From the NCBI GenBank assembly GCA_031257955.1, contig JAIRNQ010000266.1:1-10248 (forward strand): a stretch of 10,248 bases of DNA, in the 5' to 3' direction. The position numbers and the translations under genes are program-made. The notes under the pieces are model-generated. The model had not been told where the DNA came from, did no database searches, and was given only the letters and a program-made list of their open reading frames with translations. Position 1 is the first letter of the stretch. Every line of letters starts with the position of its first letter. Origin of the DNA: Deltaproteobacteria bacterium (GTDB taxonomy: Bacteria; Desulfobacterota; Desulfarculia; Adiutricales; Adiutricaceae). Below are positions 4,882 through 10,248 of the stretch, in pieces.

Positions 4882-6966
4882 TCAGGTACGGCCAAAACGC
4901 TTCTCAAAATCCGCTATCGTAAAGACCAGGGTAGAGGGGCGGCCGTGAGGACAATAGCCGCCCGAGCCCAGCTTGGCCAAAGAGTCAATGAGGCTTACCA
5001 TTTCCTTATAGCTTAGGCGATCGCCGGCTTTCACCGCCGCCCGGCAAGCCAAACCGTATAGCCAAGTGTCTGAGAGTTCTTCGACAGTCTTGTCCAGGCC
5101 GGCCCCGTCCAGATCCCTTAGACGTTTTTTGGCCGAGGCGATTATCTCCAGGAAGGCGTCCGTGGCTTCCTTGGGCGTCATCATGTTTGGTATGCCACGG
5201 AGGGACCAGACCCTTTCGCCGAAAGGCTCGATTTGGAAGCCCAGATGTCTTAAGGGTTTTAGGAGCCTCTCCACGGCTATACTTTCCTGGGGGCCCATTT
5301 CCACGGTCTGGGGAAGTAGCAGGCCTTGCGAAGGCACACCGTTTTCACGAAGCGCATTTTTCAGTGAGTTAAAGAGTATTCGCTCATGGGCGGCATGCTG
5401 GTCGATGACGTAGAGAACCCCTGGACCCTGAGCCAGTATGTAGCTTTGGTGGAGCTGGCCCACCACAATTGCCCCCTCGGTGGGGTCGTGGTAACCGGCT
5501 ACGGCTTTTACCCCATTGGTCGCCAAGGGGCTCTGGCTTCCCTGGACGCTTCGGCTAGCCAGGGCCGCCTCGGGGGAGGTCTCTGGGGCGAAACCGGTCA
5601 CGGTATCGGCCACGGTCTCTGGGTTGCCACCGGTCGCGACACCGGTCACGGTGTCGTTGGCGTTTGGGGAGTGGGGACTATCGGGGCCCGACTCATCGAC
5701 CATCCAGGGCGGGGTGGGCGGAGGACCGGCCAGATCGAGCTTTGGGCCCTTGGGCGCCCGGCCCATGGAAAAGTGGGGTAGGTAAAAGCCTTTATCCCGG
5801 CCGTCCCTTTCGTTGGACAACCGACCTTCGTCCTTGTCCCCTTTGGCTGGCAGCTTTCTCCCCGGTCGCTCTCCCAGGGAGAAGTGCCCGGGATCTGTCT
5901 CGCCGGGGAAGGGTCTTTCGATCCCTTGGGCGCTACGGGTAATTTCGTCGGACTCCCCCAGGTAAGGTTTCTCGGCCAGCGGGGACACGTCTATGGTGCC
6001 GGATACGGCCTTGGACAAAGTGTCAAAGATTAGCCCCGGGTCGCGGAAGCGGACTTCGGTTTTGGCCGGATGGACGTTGACGTCAACCTTGCTCGGGTCC
6101 AGGTCGATGAAAATCACCCCGGAGGGGAAGCGGCCATGGGGGAGGGTTCGACCGTAGCCTTGGATGATGGCTTTGTTAAGCAGTTTGTCGCGAACGGGCC
6201 TTCCGAGGACAAAAACGAATAGGCCCTGGTTGGTCCTGGATGTCTCCGGCCCGGTAACGTAGCCCTCGATTTTTAGATCCTCCCTCTCCATCCGGAAAAG
6301 CTTAAGCGAGGCGGCGACTTCCCGCCCCAGGATCTTCATGGCTCTCGCGGCGGTGTCGTTATGCTCGTCAACGCCAATGACTTCCCGGGCCCCGTCCCTT
6401 AGCCTCAGCCTAAGGTTGGGTCTGGAAAGGGCGTACCTTTGGGTAACCTCGATTAAATGGGCCGTTTCGGTCGCGTCGGTCTTGAGAAACTTGCGCCTAG
6501 CCGGGACGTTGTAAAAAAGGTCCCTAACTTCCACGACCGTGCCTTGGTTGGTAGCCGCCGGTGACAGATCCAGGATCTTTCCCCCAGCCACTTTCAATCT
6601 ATGGCCGGGTTCGTTTTCCGGCTGGCTGGTTACGGTCATTTTGGAGACCGAGGCGATGGATGGGAGGGCCTCACCCCGAAAACCCAAAGTATTTATGTCG
6701 AATAGATCCGAATCGGCCGAAAGCTTGCTGGTGGCGTGCCTTTCGAGGCACAAAAACAACTCTTCCTTGTTCAGACCATGCCCATTGTCGGCCACCCGTA
6801 TCAGTTTCTTGCCTCCGCCTTCGATGTCTACATCGATTCTGGTGGCCCCGGCGTCCAGGCTGTTTTCCAACAGCTCCTTGAGGACGGAGGCGGGCCTTTC
6901 GACCACCTCGCCGGCGGCGATGCGGTTTATCAGGTGTTCGGGTAGCAGCTTTATTCGGCTGGTCAT
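4882..6966 (-). CDS. mutL: DNA mismatch repair protein MutL (endonuclease-type)
   Basis: The 694-residue MutL links MutS mismatch recognition to strand removal. The N-terminal GHKL ATPase domain is complete: IAAGEVVERPASVLKELLEN (catalytic E31, Mg-ligand N35), DNGHGL with D60, GFRGEAL (95-101) and the conserved lysine of HPAKTEV at K302. The C-terminal domain carries the metal-site motifs of nicking MutLs: DQHAAHE from D522, ACR with C641, CPHGRP from C672 and a terminal FGR. This suggests a host that lacks MutH-type strand incision. The last acidic residue of DQHA-x2-E-x4-E is Asn (N533) instead of Glu. Residues about 325-495 are a variable Gly/Pro-rich linker with an internal DTVTG duplication. 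Start ATG 6966 gives the canonical N-terminus; GGGAGG lies 13 bases upstream and a weaker AAAGAG is closer. Confidence 0.97.
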   Translation of the reverse strand: MTSRIKLLPEHLINRIAAGEVVERPASVLKELLENSLDAGATRIDVDIEGGGKKLIRVADNGHGLNKEELFLCLERHATSKLSADSDLFDINTLGFRGEALPSIASVSKMTVTSQPENEPGHRLKVAGGKILDLSPAATNQGTVVEVRDLFYNVPARRKFLKTDATETAHLIEVTQRYALSRPNLRLRLRDGAREVIGVDEHNDTAARAMKILGREVAASLKLFRMEREDLKIEGYVTGPETSRTNQGLFVFVLGRPVRDKLLNKAIIQGYGRTLPHGRFPSGVIFIDLDPSKVDVNVHPAKTEVRFRDPGLIFDTLSKAVSGTIDVSPLAEKPYLGESDEITRSAQGIERPFPGETDPGHFSLGERPGRKLPAKGDKDEGRLSNERDGRDKGFYLPHFSMGRAPKGPKLDLAGPPPTPPWMVDESGPDSPHSPNANDTVTGVATGGNPETVADTVTGFAPETSPEAALASRSVQGSQSPLATNGVKAVAGYHDPTEGAIVVGQLHQSYILAQGPGVLYVIDQHAAHERILFNSLKNALRENGVPSQGLLLPQTVEMGPQESIAVERLLKPLRHLGFQIEPFGERVWSLRGIPNMMTPKEATDAFLEIIASAKKRLRDLDGAGLDKTVEELSDTWLYGLACRAAVKAGDRLSYKEMVSLIDSLAKLGSGGYCPHGRPSTLVFTIADFEKRFGRT

Positions 6967-6980
6967 GGAAACTCTTTAGC

Positions 6981-7070
6981 CTCCCTTGGCGGAGAGGGGG
7001 TCCGCCACAATGGGGGCGGTAAGTCTCCCCTGGCGGGAGGGTTGCCCTCCCCGAGCGGGAGAGGAGGGTG
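6981..7070. repeat. REP-like palindromic GC-rich repeats upstream of mutL
   Basis: Two related units begin with CTCCC[TC]TGGCGG at 6981 and 7025, 44 bases apart. Each folds: GGCGGA (6988-6993) with TCCGCC (7001-7006), and CTCCC (7025-7029) with GGGAG (7035-7039). A third palindromic piece, CCTCCCC-gagc-GGGAGAGG, follows at 7047-7064. Such C/G-rich imperfect palindromes are typical of dispersed intergenic REP-type elements. They also form the transcribed leader of mutL on the minus strand. Frames running through them on both strands look spurious. Confidence 0.45.
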
Positions 7071-7080
7071 GACGGGGACG

Positions 7081-7263
7081 GCGAGCGCGTTTGTCAAATT
7101 TTTGGTGTATAATAGCCAAGCGGGAAGGGCTCCAAGGTCCTTGTTGGCCCGGGTCTGGCCGTCCGGTGTGGCGCTTGGCGGCCACGCCTCGGAAAGCGCC
7201 GTGAATCGGCCAGGCCGTTCGCTGGTGCCAAGGCGTCCCTTTAGCCCTATGTCTGTCGCTCGC
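7081..7263. other. Highly self-complementary segment, candidate structured RNA
   Basis: Nested complementary arms run inwards: GCGAGCG 7081-7087 with CGCTCGC 7257-7263; AGGGCT 7126-7131 with AGCCCT 7243-7248; CCTTG 7139-7143 with CAAGG 7229-7233; GGTCTGGCCG 7152-7161 with CGGCCAGGCC 7207-7216 (10 bp, one G.U); GGCGCTT 7170-7176 with AAGCGCC 7194-7200; and GGCG 7177-7180 with CGCC 7185-7188. A TATAAT box occurs on each side: plus strand 7108-7113 (with TTGTCA only 11 bases before it) and minus strand 7271-7276 (weak TTCAAT at a 17-base gap). A minus-strand transcript closed by the outer arms would be about 183 nt, near 6S RNA length. However, the two sides of the outer loop are very unequal, and no 6S, SRP, tmRNA or RNase P signature was recognised. 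Strand and identity stay open. Confidence 0.35.
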
Positions 7264-7371
7264 GCCTAAGATTATAACGCGTTTAGCCCGGAAATTGAAA
7301 AGCCAAAAGCCAAACGGCGGCGAAAACGACGGTAATGGCGGTGCCAAGCGACCCACTTCCAATAAACGGCT

Positions 7372-7485
7372 GACTTGGGCGGCTTGTCTGCCCGAAGTCG
7401 CTGACGCGGATGGCTTAGTTTATCCAATATCACAGACTTGGGCGGCTTGTCTGACCAAAATCGCTGACGCGGATGGTTTTGTCTA
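7372..7485 (+). repeat. Direct repeat with 63-bp period, two 51-bp copies
   Basis: Copies at 7372-7422 and 7435-7485 match at 45 of 51 positions. All six differences fall in register with one plus-strand frame, three at first and three at third codon positions. In that frame the units read TWAACLPEVADADGLVY and TWAACLTKIADADGFVY, within an open stretch 7295-7543 that lacks an ATG and a ribosome site (only TTG 7295 is available). It may be a decayed or unusual small gene or a dispersed intergenic repeat. I do not recognise a family. Confidence 0.6.
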
Positions 7486-7565
7486 CGCTAATTTTTGGTC
7501 GTGGCCGAAAGTTAGCGATATATTGCTTAAACGGACTTTATAACTCCATAATTTACCTGGCTTTT

Positions 7566-7617
7566 GGTGGCATTTTTTTGTTTAAAAACCACCTTAACCA
7601 AGAATCCAAAGATTCTT
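7566..7617 (+). terminator. Two stem-loops upstream of the 124-codon gene
   Basis: GGTGG (7566-7570) pairs with CCACC (7589-7593) around a T-rich loop. AAGAATC (7600-7606) pairs with GATTCTT (7611-7617) around CAAA, followed by TTATAA. The second has the compact shape and short T-run of a weak terminator. It could end transcription entering from the repeat region, or act as leader structure for the next gene. Confidence 0.3.
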
Positions 7618-7644
7618 TTATAACCCAAAATATATGGTGTACCA

Positions 7645-8019
7645 GTGATTGATGACTTTATTCCCGAACCGCCATCGCCCGATGAACATCCCCAGGCCAG
7701 GTCCTGGCTGTGGGTGTTGACTTATCCGGTGACCGTGAACCGGGACAATATGCTTATCCTAGAAGGCGATGGGGGCGATTACATACCCATATTTAAAGAG
7801 CGGGCCGAGGCCGAAAATTTCCTGGAAAAGGTGGGCGGAAAAGAGCTTTACTACCAAGTCCAGGCCATGCACCTATTTGACGCTAGAAAGTTCGCCAGGG
7901 AAAAGTCCCTTGACTTGGTTACCCTAACCGGGATCGGGCAGGTACTTGAACGCTGGGACCATAAATCGGCCCCGGATGACTCCCTGGCCGCTGGGGATGA
8001 TCAGTCAGGGAAAAATTAA
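7645..8019 (+). CDS. Conserved-looking hypothetical protein, possibly SseB-like fold
   Basis: The 124-residue soluble product has no signal or membrane segment. The only in-frame start before the upstream stop (7621-7623) is GTG 7645, and no clear Shine-Dalgarno precedes it, so initiation may be weak or unusual. The core reads SWLWVLTYPVTVNRDNMLIL, then DYIPIFKERAEAENFLEKVG, then YYQVQAMHLFDARKFAREKS and a short LVTLTGIGQVLERW. The 'IP[IV]F...AEA..FL' element resembles the pattern in SseB-type domains, where a strand is followed by a helix of a small alpha/beta fold. The match is from memory and weak. The last 15 residues are polar and probably disordered. It lies 105 bases before the reductase gene on the same strand and may be cotranscribed with it. 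Function unknown. Confidence 0.75.
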   Translation: MIDDFIPEPPSPDEHPQARSWLWVLTYPVTVNRDNMLILEGDGGDYIPIFKERAEAENFLEKVGGKELYYQVQAMHLFDARKFAREKSLDLVTLTGIGQVLERWDHKSAPDDSLAAGDDQSGKN

Positions 8020-8022
8020 CCG

Positions 8023-8037
8023 GCGCCGCGGCGGCGC
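8023..8037 (+). other. GC-rich hairpin between the hypothetical gene and the reductase gene
   Basis: GCGCCG (8023-8028) pairs with CGGCGC (8032-8037) around CGG, three bases after the upstream stop codon. A second small stem, TTCCC/GGGAA, follows near 8088-8102. No T-run is present, so full termination is unlikely; they may tune read-through between the two genes. Confidence 0.3.
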
Positions 8038-8124
8038 TACGGCAAGCCGGAAGGTTTGGCCCCTTTCGGCTTTTGTCAATCCACGGCTTCCCAGCCAGGG
8101 AAGTCCGGCGAATGGCGGGAGACC

Positions 8125-9132
8125 ATGCGCGTTTTAGTGACGGGGGGTAGCGGTTTTCTGGGCAGCCGGGTGGCGGACATGCTTCTGGCCGAGGGCTTCG
8201 ACGTTAGACTTTTGCTCCGAAAACCCAAAGCCGGCGCCCCGGCTAAGGCCGAGGTGGCCATAGGCGATCTCGGTGACGCCGAAAGTCTTGGGCGAGCGGT
8301 AAAGGGAGTCCAGGCCGTAGTCCACTGCGCCGCTAAATGCGGCGTCTGGGGCCACCTTTCCGACTACATAGAAACCAACACCATGGGCACGGCTAGGCTC
8401 CTTGAGGCGGCCAGGCGCGAGGGGGTGGCCTATTTCGTCTACACTTCCACCCTTAGCGTAATCTACAATAAATCCTCCCTGGAAGGGGTGACCGAGGACC
8501 GACCCTATTCGGCCACGCCAAGCGATCCCTACGCTTATAGCAAAATGCTGGCCGAACGTAGCGTAATTATGGCCAATGGCCCCACATTTAAGACCGTAGT
8601 TTTAAGGCCCCATCTGATCTGGGGCCCGGGGGATCAAAACCTCTTGCCCAGGCTGGTCGAACGGGCCAGGCGGAAGCGCCTATTTTTCATTTCCGGCGGC
8701 CCCTACCTGGTCGACGCCGTTTATATCGATAACATCGCCCAAGCCCACCTAGCCGCGCTCAGTAAGCTCATCGCCGGCGATCCGGTGGGCGGCCAAAGTT
8801 TTTTCATTGGCCAGGATGACCCCCAGAATCTGACCCTGTTCGTGAATCGCCTACTGGAGACGGCCAAAGCCCCTCCCATCAGGGCCCTGATTCCCCCAGA
8901 ACTGGGCCGGGTGGTGGCCGCCGTCTCCGAGTGGTTTTGGAAAACCTTTGGGCTGGGGGGCGAGCCACCCCTGACTGGCTTTACCGTCCGCCAGCTCTCC
9001 ACTTCCCATTGGCCAGATATCGGAAAAGCCAAAAAACTGCTGGGCTACGCCCCCAAGGTCGGGGTCGAGGAGGGCTTGGCCAGGCTTTCCGAAGCGGTCC
9101 GGGCCGGCTACCTCAATTCCCAAAAAACCTAA
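8125..9132 (+). CDS. NAD(P)-dependent epimerase/dehydratase, extended SDR of the 3-beta-HSD / OleD type
   Basis: The 335-residue cytoplasmic oxidoreductase starts at ATG 8125, three bases after GGGAG; the longer reading from TTG 8056 adds non-homologous residues. The N-terminal Rossmann motif TGGSGFLG (6-13) binds NAD(P). The family elements HCAAKCGVWG, YIETNTMGTARLLEAARREG, VYTSTLS, the catalytic YAYSK (Y-x3-K) and VVLRPHLIWGPGDQNLLPRL follow in order. The AAK.G.WG and LRPHLIWGPGD segments closely recall OleD, which reduces 2-alkyl-3-ketoalkanoates in long-chain olefin synthesis. Sterol dehydrogenase-like and hopanoid-associated HpnA-like members share much of this. No oleA, oleB or oleC is seen nearby, so the substrate is unproven. 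A strong stem-loop begins three bases after its stop. Confidence 0.9.
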   Translation: MRVLVTGGSGFLGSRVADMLLAEGFDVRLLLRKPKAGAPAKAEVAIGDLGDAESLGRAVKGVQAVVHCAAKCGVWGHLSDYIETNTMGTARLLEAARREGVAYFVYTSTLSVIYNKSSLEGVTEDRPYSATPSDPYAYSKMLAERSVIMANGPTFKTVVLRPHLIWGPGDQNLLPRLVERARRKRLFFISGGPYLVDAVYIDNIAQAHLAALSKLIAGDPVGGQSFFIGQDDPQNLTLFVNRLLETAKAPPIRALIPPELGRVVAAVSEWFWKTFGLGGEPPLTGFTVRQLSTSHWPDIGKAKKLLGYAPKVGVEEGLARLSEAVRAGYLNSQKT

Positions 9133-9163
9133 AACAATAACCGCCCCCATGGGGCGGTTATTG
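9122..9163 (-). terminator. Strong intrinsic terminator for the minus-strand DUF5329-like gene
   Basis: CAATAACCGCCCC (9135-9147) pairs with GGGGCGGTTATTG (9151-9163), a perfect 13-bp stem with a three-base loop. On the minus strand it is followed at once by TTTTAGGTTTTTT, so it fits a Rho-independent terminator about 60 bases after the stop of the 9224-9643 gene. The T-tract overlaps the stop codon region of the convergent reductase gene. That gene's mRNA would also end in this stem, but without a T-run on its side. Confidence 0.75.
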
Positions 9164-9223
9164 GAGGCGAAACAACAAAGAATCTTTATGGTACCGGTAC
9201 ATTGATCAGTCCGGCCAAATCTA

Positions 9224-9643
9224 TTAGCTCCGTAAGTTCGAATCCACTTCCTTAAGCAGCCCGTAAAAAAACTCCCTGGCTTCCACCCTTTCCTTATTCG
9301 GCATAATTACATAGTAGGGCTTACCGCTCATGGACGATTTTGAGGCCAAACGGTCGATAAATTGTTGGGCGGTGGAGATCTCGTCCCCGGCGCTTTTAAG
9401 TTTCGATTTTAGGTGCTTGACGGCCCGGTCGACATTATATTCGGTGCCGTTTCTCTCGAAAAGCAAGTCGGTTTTGGTTTCCAGCAAGGTTAACAAAGCG
9501 TTGACCCTTTGGAGTTCCCGCCCTTCCAAATTGGACTTGGCCGGGGAGCTTAGGATAAACAAAGTCAGAGCGGCGACAACGGCCAAGGCCATCGTCAAGG
9601 CCAGGGTTTTGCCCTTAACCATCGGTTTTTTGGTTTTTGCCAT
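9224..9643 (-). CDS. Membrane-anchored or exported DUF5329-like protein
   Basis: The 139-residue product starts at ATG 9643 (GGGGA a few bases upstream); a TTG at 9655 would add only four residues. A basic start (MAKTKKPMVKGK) and one hydrophobic segment (LALTMALAVVAALTLFIL, about 12-30) form a signal peptide or anchor, leaving about 105 residues outside the cytoplasm. That part follows the DUF5329 pattern: LLTLLETKTDLLFERNGTEY, then AVKHLKSKLKSAGDEISTAQ, then FIDRLASKSSMSGKPYYVI and a final FFYGLLKEV. The anchors are F.RNG..Y, A..HL..K, I.TA..FI and SS.SGK.Y. The family is secreted and of unknown function; the usual cysteine in the first helix is absent here. It stands alone, convergent with the reductase gene. 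Confidence 0.85.
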   Translation of the reverse strand: MAKTKKPMVKGKTLALTMALAVVAALTLFILSSPAKSNLEGRELQRVNALLTLLETKTDLLFERNGTEYNVDRAVKHLKSKLKSAGDEISTAQQFIDRLASKSSMSGKPYYVIMPNKERVEAREFFYGLLKEVDSNLRS

Positions 9644-9728
9644 GGCTTTCCCCAAGAGATTTAATTATCGAATGATGGGACTGACTGAAGCATTTGTTGC
9701 ATTAAACCAAAATCAATAGCGAATAGCA

Positions 9729-9756
9729 ACTAAAAACTAACGAACGACTGTGTCAA
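9729..9756 (-). promoter_or_regulatory. Possible sigma-70 promoter of the DUF5329-like gene
   Basis: On the minus strand a perfect TTGACA -35 box (9756-9751) is followed after 16 bases by TTTAGT (9734-9729), a 4/6 match to TATAAT. The leader to ATG 9643 would be about 80 bases. The AT-rich setting makes chance matches common, so this is tentative. Confidence 0.35.
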
Positions 9757-10187
9757 TAGACGGTCAGGGAATTTACGAGGCTATATGCCTACTGAAGACT
9801 GTAGTAATAACGTAAATATGGCAATAAAAATTAAATTAAGCGATAATAAATGGTTATGAAATCTAATTATGTTATCGGAGATATAGTAGCTATTTTTAGA
9901 GATCTAGTTTATGTATTAAGAAATATTTATCATTTATAATAGATATTTTGCGATAAATAATAAATATAGAGCTATAATTGAATTAAAAACGGAGCCTTGA
10001 GACTGTTTAGCAGAACGATTGATTACCAAGCCAGCTTTCCTGTAAATACGGGCACAATTTTTGATCAAAAGACACTTTTAAGCTTATATCTTAGGCATAA
10101 ATAGCTATCCTCAGGCCTATAATCCGTTTGGGCCCGATTTCTATCGCTTGTCGAAAATGTCATTCAGTTAGGCCGGTTTTGGACAGT
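9757..10187. other. AT-rich stretch without recognisable gene
   Basis: No open frame of credible length or ribosome site was found on either strand. Base composition is far more AT-rich than in the genes to the left, especially 9800-9980. Visible structures are an inverted repeat TATTTATC (9924-9931) with GATAAATA (9952-9959) and a 12-bp palindrome TTTTGATCAAAA (10059-10070). No DnaA-box cluster, tRNA fold or IS end was recognised. It could be an insertion-prone spacer or upstream control region for a gene beyond the right edge. Confidence 0.5.
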
Positions 10188-10225
10188 TAGGAGGGAAAAT
10201 CGACCCTCCTAGCTATATAATATAG
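10188..10225. promoter_or_regulatory. Hairpin with Shine-Dalgarno-like arm followed by a TATAAT palindrome
   Basis: TAGGAGGG (10188-10195) pairs perfectly with CCCTCCTA (10204-10211) around an 8-base loop. Two bases later comes CTATATAATATAG (10213-10225), a 13-base near-palindrome containing TATAAT (10216-10221). No TTGACA-like box stands 16-18 bases before that TATAAT. A run of nine T residues closes the window (10240-10248). Whether this is a promoter/operator or a terminator-type structure cannot be decided without the next bases. Confidence 0.3.
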
Positions 10226-10248
10226 TGAAATCGCAGTTCTTTTTTTTT

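Noticed and set aside
7091..7113. Plus-strand sigma-70 promoter TTGTCA ... TATAAT
   Set aside because: The boxes are only 11 bases apart, too close for a normal -35/-10 pair; only the TATAAT is kept as a note on the structured segment.
6976..7362. Minus-strand open frame of 128 codons upstream of mutL
   Set aside because: Runs through REP-like palindromes and the self-complementary segment, is rich in Arg/Pro/Gly as GC-rich noncoding DNA tends to be, and resembles no family.
8851..9150. Minus-strand frames within the OleD-like reductase
   Set aside because: The plus strand carries full SDR motifs throughout; these are GC-rich antisense shadows.
9236..9245. GTTCGAATCC, resembling a tRNA T-loop
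   Set aside because: Flanking bases do not form a T-stem, no other tRNA arm is present, and it lies inside the end of the DUF5329-like gene.
9330..9719. Plus-strand open frame of 129 codons
   Set aside because: Antisense shadow of the DUF5329-like gene, whose signal peptide, family pattern and terminator support the minus strand.

Overview
The window reads as chromosomal DNA from a Gram-negative bacterium. The GC-rich genes use GGCC-heavy codons and alternate with clearly AT-rich spacers. A near-consensus sigma-54 promoter, a Sec-exported substrate-binding protein, an endonuclease-type MutL and an OleD-like reductase fit a deltaproteobacterial (Desulfobacterota-like) host. That placement is inference and would need a marker-gene tree.

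Left part (1-978): the 3' end of a plus-strand gene whose tail resembles PD-(D/E)XK/AAA-ATPase proteins is followed by a degraded IS21-family remnant. The remnant has an antisense istB tail at 404-598 and repeat-like IS end sequence near 245-305. A sigma-54-type promoter (837-853) and a structured leader then precede a 221-codon gene (979-1644). Its middle resembles the helical D1 part of flagellin, but it has no flagellin ends.

Centre, minus strand (1836-6966): mutL comes first, then, after a terminator-like gap, an overlapping three-gene NitT/TauT-type ABC importer in the order substrate-binding protein, permease, ATPase. All three subunits carry Pro-rich low-complexity tails, and the permease tail is built from a 36-bp tandem repeat.

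Right-centre (6967-7644): no convincing protein gene. It holds REP-like palindromes upstream of mutL, a strongly self-complementary segment flanked by two opposed TATAAT boxes (candidate structured RNA), and a 63-bp-period duplicated element.

Right part (7645-10248): a 124-codon conserved-looking gene of unknown function, an extended-SDR reductase resembling OleD, a 13-bp-stem terminator between convergent genes, a minus-strand membrane-anchored DUF5329-like protein, and about 600 bp of AT-rich DNA without a visible gene. No rRNA, tRNA or CRISPR array was seen. No complete new multi-gene system is evident. The best leads are the sigma-54-driven flagellin-like protein, the structured segment at 7081-7263 and the 63-bp repeat.
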